Positions 31,393-40,041 of a DNA stretch of 64,000 nucleotides are shown here, in pieces. The stretch is taken from positions 194,692 through 258,691 of the forward strand of contig NZ_BMYW01000005.1 of the NCBI RefSeq assembly GCF_014652475.1. Direction: 5' to 3'. Every line of letters starts with the position of its first letter. Within the stretch, counting starts at the first letter, position 1. The position numbers were made by a program, and so were the translations under genes. The notes beneath the pieces are model-generated. The model was not told the DNA's origin. It saw nothing but the letters and a program-made list of their open reading frames with translations, and made no database searches. Origin of the DNA: Vogesella alkaliphila. GTDB taxonomy: Bacteria; Pseudomonadota; Gammaproteobacteria; Burkholderiales; Chromobacteriaceae.

Positions 31393-31409
31393 TATTTTGA
31401 CATTTGCCC

Positions 31410-32447
31410 TTACACCGGCAATTCGCAGCCGCTGCGGGCGCTGTCCAGCCCCAGCTCGATCAGCTGCATCACCGCGATCGCGTCGTCCGCCGGCACCGGG
31501 TTGGCGCCTTCGCCGCGGATCGCCGCCGCCACCGCGGCGTAGTAGTGGCGGTAGTCGCCGTTCAGCGTCGGCACCACGTCGCCGTGCTCCTCGCCATCCT
31601 GCTGCCAGTAGTGCAGGCCGTGCAGCGGGTCCTCGCCCCAGCCGGCGCAGCCCGGTGCCTCGCCGCGTTTCAGCGCCGCTTCCTGGGTGTCCAGCCCGTA
31701 TTTCACGTAGCTGCCCAGCGTGCCGTGCACCGCGAAGCGCGGCACGCCGCCGCTGATCAGGCTGCTGGCCGACAGCCGCACCCGCAGCCGGCCGTAGTGC
31801 AGCTGCACGTGGAAGTAGTCGGTGGCGACGGCGCCGCAGCGCTGCGCGGCGAAGTCGGCGTGGATGGTGCGCGGCCGGCCGAATAGCTGCAGCGTCTGGT
31901 CCAGCAGGTGCGGGCCGAGATCGAACCACAGCCCGCCGCCGGCCGTCGCGGATTCGCGCCAGCGCGCCTGCACCTGCGGCCGGTAGCGCTCGAAGCGCGA
32001 CTCGAACAGCGCGATGTCGCCCAGCGTGCCGTCCTGCAGCAGCTGGCGCACGGTGAGGAAGTCGGCATCCCAGCGCCGGTTGTGAAAGGCCGACAGCAGG
32101 CAGCGGTGCACGCCGGCCAGCACCTGCAGCTCCTGCGCCTCGGCCGCGGTCAGCGTGAACGGCTTGTCGACCACCACGTGCTTGCCGGCGGCCAGCGCCG
32201 CGGCGGCCAGCGGGAAGTGGCTGTCGTTGGGGCTGGCGATCACCACCAGGTCGATGTCAGGATCGGCCAGCGCCAGCGCCACGTCGCTGAGCACGCGGCT
32301 GCCGGGGTGTTCGTGCAGCAGCTGTTCGCCCTTGCTGCTGACGATGGTGTGCAGGCACAGCGCCGGGCAGGCGTGCAGCAGCGGGGCGTGGATGGTACGG
32401 CCGGCGTAGCCGTAGCCGATCAGGGCGACATTCAGGGGCATGCTCAT
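31410..32447 (-). CDS. Gfo/Idh/MocA-family oxidoreductase (YdgJ-like)
   Basis: 345 residues. N-terminal Rossmann fold with NVALIGYGYAGRTIHAPLL, the VVIASPNDSHFPLAAAALAAGKHVVVDKPFTLTAAEA segment containing the conserved Lys of the EKP/DKP motif, and the GGGLWFDLGPHLLDQTLQLFG substrate-domain motif. Members oxidise or reduce sugars and inositols with NAD(P). E. coli YdgJ is the nearest group I recognise, and its substrate is uncertain. Start at 32447 after GGAAG; an ATG two codons in is possible. Confidence 0.85.
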   Translation of the reverse strand: MSMPLNVALIGYGYAGRTIHAPLLHACPALCLHTIVSSKGEQLLHEHPGSRVLSDVALALADPDIDLVVIASPNDSHFPLAAAALAAGKHVVVDKPFTLTAAEAQELQVLAGVHRCLLSAFHNRRWDADFLTVRQLLQDGTLGDIALFESRFERYRPQVQARWRESATAGGGLWFDLGPHLLDQTLQLFGRPRTIHADFAAQRCGAVATDYFHVQLHYGRLRVRLSASSLISGGVPRFAVHGTLGSYVKYGLDTQEAALKRGEAPGCAGWGEDPLHGLHYWQQDGEEHGDVVPTLNGDYRHYYAAVAAAIRGEGANPVPADDAIAVMQLIELGLDSARSGCELPV

Positions 32448-32561
32448 GGTGGGTCTTCCGGTGGGTCTCTGCTTTCAGCCTAGTCCAAGGGTGGCAGCCG
32501 GCTGGATTCATTGCGGGGTCGCTGCCGCTTTAATGGCCTGGCATGGCGGGGCAGGGGGCAA

Positions 32562-32591
32562 GAAAAAGGCCCCGTGTCGTGATACGGGGCC
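32562..32591 (-). terminator. Terminator downstream of the DUF945 gene
   Basis: On the minus strand: GGCCCCGT-ATCACGAC-ACGGGGCC followed by TTTTTC. It lies beyond the palindromic repeat that follows the DUF945 gene. Confidence 0.8.
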
Positions 32592-32599
32592 GCTGGCCT

Positions 32600-32744
32600 T
32601 AGAACCTGTTCAATGTCTGCTGCGCTTCGGCGATACCGCGTTAAAAGCGCCTTCGGAATGCTCATTTACGACTTGTAAACTCCGCTTCCTCAGGCGCTTT
32701 CGCCTTGTCTCGCTCTAGCTCGCGAGACTTTGAACAGGCTCTTA
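32600..32744. repeat. Palindrome-ended intergenic repeat (about 145 bp) supplying the DUF945 stop codon
   Basis: Ends are inverted: AGAACCTGTTCAA (32601-32613) and TTGAACAGGCTCTTA (32730-32744). The inside is also partly self-complementary (GCGTTAAAAGCGCC...GGCGCTTTCGCC). I recall similar ~140-bp elements as dispersed repeats in other proteobacteria, from memory only. The element's outer TAA is the stop codon of the DUF945 gene. Confidence 0.65.
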
Positions 32745-34322
32745 CTGGGCGGCCGAGGCGGCCGGCGGCGCCGGATCTTCCTCTTCTTCCCACGGCAAGG
32801 CGACGCGGGTGCTGTTGACCAGCAGCGTGCCGTTCTTGAAGTCGATCTTGGTGGCCAGCTGGCCGTTCTGCTGCGTGATCAGCTTCTGGTTTTCCCATTC
32901 GCTGAGCTGGGCGTCGAGCAGGCTCTTGGCCAGGTTGTCGATTTCGCCGAGATCCGGCTGCTCTTCGGCGCTGGCGTCGACGGTGAACAGGTTGCGCGCC
33001 TGCGCCACCACCATGTTTTCCAGCGTCTGGCGCGGCAGCTCGATGTTGAGCAGCGCGATGAAGCGCTTGATGAATTCCAGCGGTGTCTTCAGGTCGCTTT
33101 CCTGCAGCCCCTGCAGCGCGATCTGGCCGTCAAGCCTGGCCTCGCCGGTCGGCATGCGCAGCGAGAAGGTGTTGATCATGATCTTCGGATCGTTGATCAG
33201 CAGCGGCAGGCCTTGCTTGGTGATCGCCTCGATGTAGCGCTTGCGCAGCTGCGTCGGGTCCTTCTCCTCGAACGGGATGCGGGTGAAGGCCTGGTCCAGC
33301 TTCACCAGCGTCGGGCCGTGCAGGTGGTTGGCGGAGATGTCCAGCTTCAGCGGGCCGTACACGCTGTCGTTGTAGCTGAAGGTGTCGAAATCCAGCTTGC
33401 CGCGGGTGTTGATGAATTCTTCCTGCTCGCTGGTGACGATCTGGTACTTCAGGTTTTTCAGCTCGACATTCGACGGACGGAACTCGCCGCTCGGGTTGAT
33501 GAACTCGCCGACGCGCACGCGGCTGACCAGGTGGATCAGTTCGTTGAGCTTGATGCTGTACGGAATGCTCTCGTTCCACTTCAGGCTGACATTGGCCACC
33601 GACAGCTCGCCGGTGCCGAGCTTGACGCCGGTGTTGCCGGGGCGCACATCGGACAGGTAGCGGATGTTGTCGAAGCTGAAGCGGCCCTTGGGACCGGCCT
33701 CCAGCGCGAAGCCGGGCGACACCGACTCGGCCTGGTATTCCTTGTAGCCGTCGGCGTAGTTCAGGCGCAGGTCGAAGCCGCGCCAGGTCATCTTCACGCC
33801 GGCGAGGGTTTCCTCGTAGTCGAATTTCGGCACCGCCACGTTCAGCTCGCCGCCGCCGGCGAGGCCCAAGTGGTTGACCACGGTGATCGGTTCGGCGTCG
33901 CCAAAGAAGCGCTGCAGCGTCTTGCGCGTGCTCTCGCTCATGTCGAAGGTGGTTTCGACGCGGGCGCGGCCGGGGCTGAAGTGGCCGCTGAGCAGGCCTG
34001 GCAGCGGGCCGTGGGCCACGTCGTGGTGGTAGCGGATGGTGCCCTGGAACAGCGGGCGCACGTTTTCCGGCAGCAGGCCGATGTAGGGGCCGAGCAGTTC
34101 CTGGTTGAACTCCAGCTCGGTGGTTTCCTGCGACGAGAACCAGCCGCGCTGGTACTGGTGCGACTTGACCTTGAACACTGACATCGCCGCAATCATCTGG
34201 TGTTGCTCTGTCAGCGTTTCCTCGGCCTTGATGCCGGCCCAGTAGGAAAAGGCGCCATAGAAAGCAAAAGTGCCGGCGACAGCGGCGGCGGTGAGTTTGA
34301 TAGCGTGCTTGTTGACGTTCAC
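32742..34322 (-). CDS. DUF945 / YdgA-family protein
   Basis: 526 residues. One N-terminal membrane anchor (IKLTAAAVAGTFAFYGAFSYWAG), and the rest predicted periplasmic. Family features are YQRGWFSSQETTELEF near the N-terminus, the YHHDVAHGPLP motif, and the alternating beta-rich body. The C-terminus ends in an Ala/Pro-rich acidic tail (EEEEDPAPPAASAAQ). The family has no firm biochemical role; it is related to AsmA-like proteins in architecture. The stop codon lies in a repeat element, so the C-terminal residues may have been altered by its insertion. Confidence 0.85.
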   Translation of the reverse strand: MNVNKHAIKLTAAAVAGTFAFYGAFSYWAGIKAEETLTEQHQMIAAMSVFKVKSHQYQRGWFSSQETTELEFNQELLGPYIGLLPENVRPLFQGTIRYHHDVAHGPLPGLLSGHFSPGRARVETTFDMSESTRKTLQRFFGDAEPITVVNHLGLAGGGELNVAVPKFDYEETLAGVKMTWRGFDLRLNYADGYKEYQAESVSPGFALEAGPKGRFSFDNIRYLSDVRPGNTGVKLGTGELSVANVSLKWNESIPYSIKLNELIHLVSRVRVGEFINPSGEFRPSNVELKNLKYQIVTSEQEEFINTRGKLDFDTFSYNDSVYGPLKLDISANHLHGPTLVKLDQAFTRIPFEEKDPTQLRKRYIEAITKQGLPLLINDPKIMINTFSLRMPTGEARLDGQIALQGLQESDLKTPLEFIKRFIALLNIELPRQTLENMVVAQARNLFTVDASAEEQPDLGEIDNLAKSLLDAQLSEWENQKLITQQNGQLATKIDFKNGTLLVNSTRVALPWEEEEDPAPPAASAAQ

Positions 34323-34480
34323 GATCCGGCCTGAGTGACGAAATGACTGCGTATCTTACAGTAGCCGCGCCGGCGTGACGAATCGCTACGCTGGAGACTG
34401 TCGATTCTTTTGCCGTTTACGCCGGCGAATTGTGTAAAATGGTGCGTTATCTCTGTTAAAACAATGAGGTTTGACTACGA

Positions 34481-35662
34481 ATGGAATGGCTTAACGGTCT
34501 GATCGACCTGCCCTGGTGGGGTTATATCGTGGTGGCATTGGTCCTGACCCACATCACCATCGCGTCGGTAACCATCTTCCTGCATCGCCATCAAGCGCAC
34601 CGCGCCCTGGACCTGCACCCGATCCCGAGCCACTTTTTCCGTTTCTGGCTGTGGCTGACCACCGGCCAGGTGACCAAGGAATGGGCGGCGATTCACCGCA
34701 AGCACCACGCCCGCTGCGAAACGGCGGAAGACCCGCACAGCCCGCAAGTGCTGGGCATCAAGAAAGTCATGTGGGAAGGCGCCGAACTGTACCGCGCCGC
34801 CTGCAAGGACCGCAGCATCATGGAAAAATTCGGCCACGGCACACCCGACGACTGGCTGGAACACAATGTCTACACCAAGCACACCGGCAAGGGCATCCTG
34901 CTGATGCTGGCCATCGACGTGGTGCTGTTCGGTGCCGCCGGCCTGTCGATCTGGGCGGTGCAGATGGCATGGATTCCGTTCTTCGCCGCCGGCGTGATCA
35001 ACGGCATCGGCCACTTCTGGGGCTATCGCAACTTCGAGAACGAAGACGCGTCCACCAACGTGCTGCCGTGGGGCATCCTGATCGGTGGGGAAGAGCTGCA
35101 CAACAACCACCACACCTTCGGTACCTCGGCCAAGCTGTCGTACAAGTGGTTCGAGTTCGACATCGGCTGGATGTACATCCGCATCCTGGAAATCTGCGGC
35201 CTGGCCAAGGTACGCAAGGTGGCGCCGCGCCTGGTGGAGGAGCAGCGTGCCCAGCAGCTGGATCTGGAACACCTGCAGGCGATCATCGCCAACCGTTACG
35301 CGGTGGCGGCGCGCTATGCCCGCGAGCTGAAGGACGTGTACCGCGTCGAGGTGGAAAAGCTGCACCTGCCGGAGCTGAAGGCACCGCAGCTGGTGCGCAA
35401 GATGAAGGTCTGGCTGAAGCAGGACGCCAAGGACACCCCGGCGCAGGAACGCGAGCAGCTGGCGGTGGTGCTGGAAAAGAGCCAGGTGCTGCATACCGTG
35501 TACTCGATGCGTCAGGAGCTGTCGCGCCTGTGGGAGCGTTCGTCGCTGACCCGTGACGAACTGCTGAAGGAACTGCAGGACTGGTGCGCCCGCGCCGAGA
35601 CCAGTGGTATCGAATCGCTGCAGCGTTTCTCGCAGAGTCTGCGTCGTGCCTCGGTGGCCTGA
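34481..35662 (+). CDS. desA: Membrane fatty acid desaturase (acyl-CoA delta-9 type)
   Basis: 393 residues. Histidine boxes are HRHQAH (35-40), HRKHH (72-76) and HNNHH (207-211), the di-iron ligands of the membrane desaturases. There are hydrophobic spans at about 13-33, 50-62, 140-160 and 163-180. A long charged C-terminal helical extension (about 250-393) is typical of betaproteobacterial members. It introduces a double bond into acyl chains in the inner membrane, controlling fluidity. It is transcribed alone, with a strong terminator. Confidence 0.88.
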   Translation: MEWLNGLIDLPWWGYIVVALVLTHITIASVTIFLHRHQAHRALDLHPIPSHFFRFWLWLTTGQVTKEWAAIHRKHHARCETAEDPHSPQVLGIKKVMWEGAELYRAACKDRSIMEKFGHGTPDDWLEHNVYTKHTGKGILLMLAIDVVLFGAAGLSIWAVQMAWIPFFAAGVINGIGHFWGYRNFENEDASTNVLPWGILIGGEELHNNHHTFGTSAKLSYKWFEFDIGWMYIRILEICGLAKVRKVAPRLVEEQRAQQLDLEHLQAIIANRYAVAARYARELKDVYRVEVEKLHLPELKAPQLVRKMKVWLKQDAKDTPAQEREQLAVVLEKSQVLHTVYSMRQELSRLWERSSLTRDELLKELQDWCARAETSGIESLQRFSQSLRRASVA

Positions 35663-35681
35663 GAACCCTGTTGTCTGACCC

Positions 35682-35708
35682 AACGCCGGAGCGACCCTCC
35701 GGCGTTTT
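35682..35708 (+). terminator. Desaturase gene terminator
   Basis: AACGCCGGA-GCGACCC-TCCGGCGTT followed by TTG. Confidence 0.8.
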
Positions 35709-35763
35709 GTTTGGTGCTGCCGCGCAGTACCAGTACCCATCATCCATTTATTCGGGAGTCGCA

Positions 35764-36108
35764 ATGAGTCTGTATCGTCACAAACCGGGCAAGCGCATGT
35801 CGGAAGCCGTGGTCGTCAACGGCCTGATCTACACCGTGCAGGTGCCGGAAAGCGGTCAGGGTGATGCCCGCGCGCAGACCGCGGAGACCCTGGGCCTGAT
35901 CGACACCGTGCTGGCCGAGCTGGACAGTGACAAGAGCAAGATCGTGGAAGCCACCATCTTCCTGACCGACCTCGCCGATTTCGACGCCATGAACGAGGCG
36001 TGGGACGCCTGGGTGGCGGAAGGCAATGCGCCGGTGCGCTGCACGGTGCAGGCGAAACTGGCCCATCCGGACTGGAAGATCGAGATCCGCATCGTCGCCA
36101 GCCGCTAA
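35764..36108 (+). CDS. RidA (YjgF/YER057c/UK114) family protein
   Basis: 114 residues starting MSLYRHKPGKRMSEAVV at 35764 with GGGAG 9 bases upstream. RidA features are GLIYTVQVPESGQGDARAQTAETLGLIDTVLAELDSD and the C-terminal APVRCTVQAKLAHPDWKIEIRIVA with the conserved Arg that binds the imine intermediate. RidA proteins hydrolyse reactive enamine/imine products of PLP enzymes. It belongs to the YoaB-like subgroup by length and ending, so strict RidA activity is not certain. Confidence 0.88.
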   Translation: MSLYRHKPGKRMSEAVVVNGLIYTVQVPESGQGDARAQTAETLGLIDTVLAELDSDKSKIVEATIFLTDLADFDAMNEAWDAWVAEGNAPVRCTVQAKLAHPDWKIEIRIVASR

Positions 36109-36142
36109 GACAGGCACGGCGCCGGCAGTCCGATCGCCGCGC

Positions 36143-36181
36143 AAAAAGGCCGCCGCACCGATAGGTGCCGGCGGCCTTTTG
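36143..36181 (+). terminator. RidA-family gene terminator
   Basis: AAAAAGGCCGCCGCACC-GATA-GGTGCCGGCGGCCTTTTG, near-perfect stem. Confidence 0.85.
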
Positions 36182-36239
36182 CATGCTGTCAGCCGGCCTT
36201 GTCCGGTCTCCGCGCAGGGGCGCGAGGCCAGAACAAGGC

Positions 36240-36271
36240 AAGGTTGGCCGCAAGGCGTTGCGGCCAACCTT
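36240..36271. repeat. Perfect inverted pair of the dispersed motif
   Basis: AAGGTTGGCCGCAA (36240-36253), GGCG loop, TTGCGGCCAACCTT (36258-36271). Both arms are exact 14-mers. It lies just past the stop of the minus-strand ABC transporter gene; it can form a hairpin but lacks a long U-tract. Confidence 0.9.
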
Positions 36272-36279
36272 GGTGCGGC

Positions 36280-38073
36280 TTATTCGCTCAGCGACTCCAG
36301 CTTCCACTCGCCGCCGCTGCGCAGCGTCAGCGCGAACTGGTGGTGGATCAGCAGCGTGCTGCGGTGGCCGACGCTGACCAGCGTGGCGTGTGGCAGGCGG
36401 CTGCGCAGTAGGCGGTACAGCGCTTCTTCCAGCCCTTCGTCCATCGCCGAGGTCGCCTCGTCGAGGAAGACCACCTTCGGCGCCGCCAACAGCAGGCGAC
36501 CGAAGGCCAGCCGCTGCTGCTCGCCCAGCGACAGGATGCGGCCCCAGTCGGCCCCCTCGTCCAGCTTGTCGACCAGGTGGCCCAGCTGCACCGAGCGCAG
36601 CACTTCCGCCGCGTGCTCGTTCTTGGCCGTGGCCGGATGCGGGTAGTGCAGCGCCGCGCGCAGGCTACCCAGCGGCAGGTAGGGGCGTTGCGACAGGAAC
36701 AGCACCTCGCTCTGCGGCGGGCGCTGGATATGGCCGTCGCAGTGCGGCCACAGCCCGGCGATGGCGCGCAGCAGCGTGGTCTTGCCGCTGCCGGACGGGC
36801 CGCGGATCAGCAGCGCCTGGCCGGCGCCGAGGCTGAAGCCGAGCTGCGCCAGCAGCGTCTGGCCGTCGGGAGTGCGGATCGTCAGCTGCCGCACGCTGAG
36901 GCCCTCGTTCTGCGGCGTCAGCTCCGGCGTCGGCAGCTGGTCGGCGCTGTGGATGGCGTCGATGAAGCCGGTCAGACGATCCAGCACCGCCTTGAAGCCG
37001 GCGAATTCGTCGTAGGCGCTGCGGAAGAAGGACAGGTTGCTTTGCAGCTGGCCGAAGGCCTGCGAGGTCTGCACCATGTCGCCGAGCGTGATCTGCTTGG
37101 AGAAGAAGCGCGGCGCCTGCAGGATGAACGGGAAAATCACCCCGGTCTGGCTGACGATCAGGTTGAAGCCGGACAGCTTCAGCGTCCGGTGCACGATATC
37201 CCAGGCGTTGCCGATCACCTGGCGGAAGCGATGGCGCAGGGTGGTGCCCTCGACCTTCTCGCCGCGGTAGAAGGCGATGTTCTCGCCGTACTCGCGCAGC
37301 CGTACCAGCGCGTAGCGGTAGTCGGCGCCGAATTTCTCGTTGAGGAAGTTGAGCCGGATCAGCGGCTTGCCGATGCGGAACGCGAGCACGGTGGCGACGA
37401 TCACGTAGATGTAGACCATGAACACCAGCCCGCGCGGGATCTCGACGCCGAACAGCGCGAACATGCCGGACAGCCCCCACAGGATCAGCGTGAACTCGAA
37501 GGTGGACACCAGCGCGTCGATCACCCCCATCGCCAGCGACAGCGAGGAGCCGACGAAGCTGCTGATGTCCTGCTGGATACGCTGGTCGGGGTTATCCGCT
37601 GGCTTGGCCAGGTGCTGGCTGCGGTAGTAGCCCTGCTTGTCCAGCCACTTGCCGAGAAAGTACTCGTTGAGCGACTCCCGCCAGTGAATGGCAAACACCT
37701 GGCGCAGGTAGTACTCCAGCAGTGAGCGGCCGACGTGCACCGCCGCCAGCACCCCGAAAATCAACATCGAGGCCCAGAACAGCTTCACGTTCAGCTGTTG
37801 CAGCGCGCTGTACATGTCGTTGTACCAGCGCGAGAACAGCACGTTGACGCGCACCCCGGCCAGCGTGATCAGCAGGATGGCGCCCAGGCTCAGCAGCGGC
37901 CTCCAGCCGCTGACGCGCGGGGTGAAAAACGGTGCCGCCAGCCGCCAGAACTGGCGTCCCCATACCGTGGTGCGCGCCAGCGCGACCCCCAGCAACAGTG
38001 ATGCCACCAGCGTGATGGCGGTGGCCTCGCCCAGCCAGATGGCGCTTTGCAGCAGTTCCTGACTCCAGTTCAT
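36280..38073 (-). CDS. ABC transporter, fused permease/ATPase (YddA/SbmA-ABCD type)
   Basis: 597 residues. N-terminal membrane domain (six predicted spans, 1-330) with the family hallmark RVNVLFSRWYNDMYSALQQLN and NPDQRIQQDI. The C-terminal nucleotide-binding domain has Walker A IRGPSGSGKTTLLRAIAGLWP, signature LSLGEQQRLAFGRLLL, Walker B VVFLDEATSAMDEG and H-loop VSVGHR. It resembles E. coli YddA and peroxisomal ABCD transporters. Possible cargo includes acyl-CoA, vitamin B12 or peptides. It stands alone, so context does not identify a substrate. Confidence 0.87.
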   Translation of the reverse strand: MNWSQELLQSAIWLGEATAITLVASLLLGVALARTTVWGRQFWRLAAPFFTPRVSGWRPLLSLGAILLITLAGVRVNVLFSRWYNDMYSALQQLNVKLFWASMLIFGVLAAVHVGRSLLEYYLRQVFAIHWRESLNEYFLGKWLDKQGYYRSQHLAKPADNPDQRIQQDISSFVGSSLSLAMGVIDALVSTFEFTLILWGLSGMFALFGVEIPRGLVFMVYIYVIVATVLAFRIGKPLIRLNFLNEKFGADYRYALVRLREYGENIAFYRGEKVEGTTLRHRFRQVIGNAWDIVHRTLKLSGFNLIVSQTGVIFPFILQAPRFFSKQITLGDMVQTSQAFGQLQSNLSFFRSAYDEFAGFKAVLDRLTGFIDAIHSADQLPTPELTPQNEGLSVRQLTIRTPDGQTLLAQLGFSLGAGQALLIRGPSGSGKTTLLRAIAGLWPHCDGHIQRPPQSEVLFLSQRPYLPLGSLRAALHYPHPATAKNEHAAEVLRSVQLGHLVDKLDEGADWGRILSLGEQQRLAFGRLLLAAPKVVFLDEATSAMDEGLEEALYRLLRSRLPHATLVSVGHRSTLLIHHQFALTLRSGGEWKLESLSE

Positions 38074-38186
38074 CGGTTCTCCTTATGGTGCGGTAATGCA
38101 AATCCCGGTTAGATATGGCCGCCAGCATAGCGTTTTTTGTGCGGGCGGGGCAGCGGCAAACTCCGCTGCGGGGGGATTGACAGCTT

Positions 38187-38195
38187 TGCTACAAT
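38187..38195 (+). promoter_or_regulatory. Possible extended -10 promoter of cysS
   Basis: TGCTACAAT, 41 bases before the cysS ATG. A TTGACA lies upstream but only 7 bases away, too close to act as its -35. Confidence 0.4.
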
Positions 38196-38235
38196 AGCGG
38201 TTCACCAATAACCAACTGCACAGGCTCATCCAGTC

Positions 38236-39606
38236 ATGCTCAATCTTTACAACACACTGACCCGCCAGAAAGAAGCATTCAACCCGATCGAACCCGGCAA
38301 GGTAAAGATGTACGTGTGTGGCATGACCGTCTACGACCTGTGCCACATCGGCCACGCGCGGATGCTGACCGCGTTCGACGTGATCTACCGCTGGTTTGCC
38401 GCCTCCGGTTATGACGTCACCTACGTGCGCAACATCACCGACATCGACGACAAGATCATCAAGCGCGCCGCCGAGCGCGGCATCAGCGCCGAGGCGCTGG
38501 TGGAGGAAACCATCGCCGACATGCACGCCGACACCGAGGCGCTGGGCCTGCTGCGGCCAACCTTCGAGCCGCGCGCCACCGCCCACATCGGCGGCATGCA
38601 GGACATCATCAGCAAGCTGATCTCCCGCGGGAAGGCCTACCCGGCGGCCAACGGCGACGTGTACTACGCGGTGCGCGAGTTCGACGGCTACGGCAAGCTG
38701 TCCGGCAAGACGCTGGACAGCCTGCGCGCCGGCGAGCGCGTCGAGGTGGACCCGAACAAGCGCGACGCGCACGACTTCGTGCTGTGGAAAGCCGCCAAGC
38801 CGGGCGAGCCGCAGTGGCAGAGCCCGTGGGGCGCTGGCCGTCCGGGCTGGCATATCGAGTGCTCGGCGATGAGCTGCCACCACCTGGGCGAGCATTTCGA
38901 CATCCATGGCGGCGGCGAGGACCTGCAGTTCCCGCACCACGAGAACGAGATCGCGCAGAGCGAAGGCGCGCACGGCCAGCAGTACGTGAACTACTGGATG
39001 CACAACGGCTTCATCAACGTCGACGGCGAGAAGATGTCCAAGAGTCTGGGCAACTTCTTCACCATCCGCGACGTGCTCGGCCATTTCGACGGCGAGGTGA
39101 TCCGCTTCTTCATCGTGCGCAGCCACTACCGCAGCCCGGTCAACTTCACCGACGGCATCCTGAACGACGCCAAGCAGGGCCTGACCCGTCTCTATACCGC
39201 GCTGCGCGGCCTGGATCTGCCGGCCTCCGGCGGCATCGACTGGAACAACCCTTACGCGGCACGCTTCAAGGCGGCGATGGACGACGACTTCGGTACTTCC
39301 GAGGCGATTTCCGTGCTGTTTGAGCTGGCCGGCGAAGTCAACAAGAGCCGCGACGTGCAGCAGGCGCGCCTGCTGAAGGACCTGGGCGGCGTGCTGGGCC
39401 TGTTGCAGCGCGATCCGGAAGCCTTCCTGCAGGGCGAGGCCGGCGACGGCCTTTCGGCAGCGCAGATCGAGGCGCTGATCCAGGCGCGCAAGGACGCACG
39501 CGCCGCCAAGAACTGGGCCGAGTCCGACCGCATCCGCGACGAGTTGACCGCCGCCGGCATCGTGCTGGAAGACAGCGCCGGCACCACCACCTGGCGCCGT
39601 GTCTGA
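38236..39606 (+). CDS. cysS: Cysteinyl-tRNA synthetase
   Basis: 456 residues. Zn-binding Cys28 in [12 protein letters not shown] motif CHIGHARM (36-43), [10 protein letters not shown] with zinc Cys, [20 protein letters not shown], and KMSKS at 266-270 ([12 protein letters not shown]). It charges tRNA-Cys. An exact copy of the 13-base dispersed motif lies in frame at 38552-38564, coding LRPTF. A compact terminator follows, then the rpmE promoter. Confidence 0.97.
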   Translation: MLNLYNTLTRQKEAFNPIEPGKVKMYVCGMTVYDLCHIGHARMLTAFDVIYRWFAASGYDVTYVRNITDIDDKIIKRAAERGISAEALVEETIADMHADTEALGLLRPTFEPRATAHIGGMQDIISKLISRGKAYPAANGDVYYAVREFDGYGKLSGKTLDSLRAGERVEVDPNKRDAHDFVLWKAAKPGEPQWQSPWGAGRPGWHIECSAMSCHHLGEHFDIHGGGEDLQFPHHENEIAQSEGAHGQQYVNYWMHNGFINVDGEKMSKSLGNFFTIRDVLGHFDGEVIRFFIVRSHYRSPVNFTDGILNDAKQGLTRLYTALRGLDLPASGGIDWNNPYAARFKAAMDDDFGTSEAISVLFELAGEVNKSRDVQQARLLKDLGGVLGLLQRDPEAFLQGEAGDGLSAAQIEALIQARKDARAAKNWAESDRIRDELTAAGIVLEDSAGTTTWRRV

Positions 39607-39620
39607 GCAAGAAGGGCAGG

Positions 39621-39641
39621 GCTGGCCAGCGGCCAGCTTTT
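39621..39641 (+). terminator. cysS terminator
   Basis: GCTGGCC-AGC-GGCCAGC-TTTT. Its T-tract ends just before the -35 of rpmE. Confidence 0.7.
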
Positions 39642-39643
39642 GC

Positions 39644-39672
39644 TTGCCAAACCATTGTCAAGTGCGGATAAT
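39644..39672 (+). promoter_or_regulatory. Predicted sigma-70 promoter of rpmE
   Basis: TTGCCA (39644-39649), 17-base spacer, GATAAT (39667-39672), 60 bases before the rpmE start. Confidence 0.65.
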
Positions 39673-39731
39673 GCTGCGTTTTAGATGAAGCGCAGGCAAA
39701 ACCCCTGCGCCCGATAGAAAAGGAAAAGACC

Positions 39732-39947
39732 ATGCAAGCTGACATCCAGCCTAACTACAAAGAAGTGAACGTGACTTGCTCCTGCGGCAACACTTTCGTG
39801 ACCAAGTCCACCATGGCTAAAGACGCCTTCCACATCGAAGTGTGCTCCGAGTGCCACCCGTTCTACACTGGCAAGCAGAAGATCGTTGACACCGCCGGCC
39901 GTGTTGACCGCTTCAACCAGAAGTTCGGCAGCTTCTTCAAGCGCTAA
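39732..39947 (+). CDS. rpmE: 50S ribosomal protein L31
   Basis: 71 residues. It is the zinc-containing (C+) form with CSCG and [13 protein letters not shown] supplying the four-Cys site. The ending [13 protein letters not shown] is typical. The zinc-free paralogue, if present, is not in this window. Own promoter and a strong terminator, so monocistronic. Confidence 0.97.
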   Translation: MQADIQPNYKEVNVTCSCGNTFVTKSTMAKDAFHIEVCSECHPFYTGKQKIVDTAGRVDRFNQKFGSFFKR

Positions 39948-39967
39948 TTACGCTTGCAGCAGTCCGC

Positions 39968-39995
39968 AAAAAGGCAGCCACGGCTGCCTTTTTTG
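39968..39995 (+). terminator. rpmE terminator
   Basis: AAAAAGGCAGCC-A-CGGCTGCCTTTTTTG. Confidence 0.9.
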
Positions 39996-40041
39996 TTGTT
40001 CCGGTTTATCCTGAAGCCCATTGTCCGAGTACGGCTGTCCC

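Noticed and set aside
38177-38195. TTGACA ... TACAAT as a full promoter for cysS
   Set aside because: The spacer is only 7 bases; only the extended -10 is retained as a weak call.
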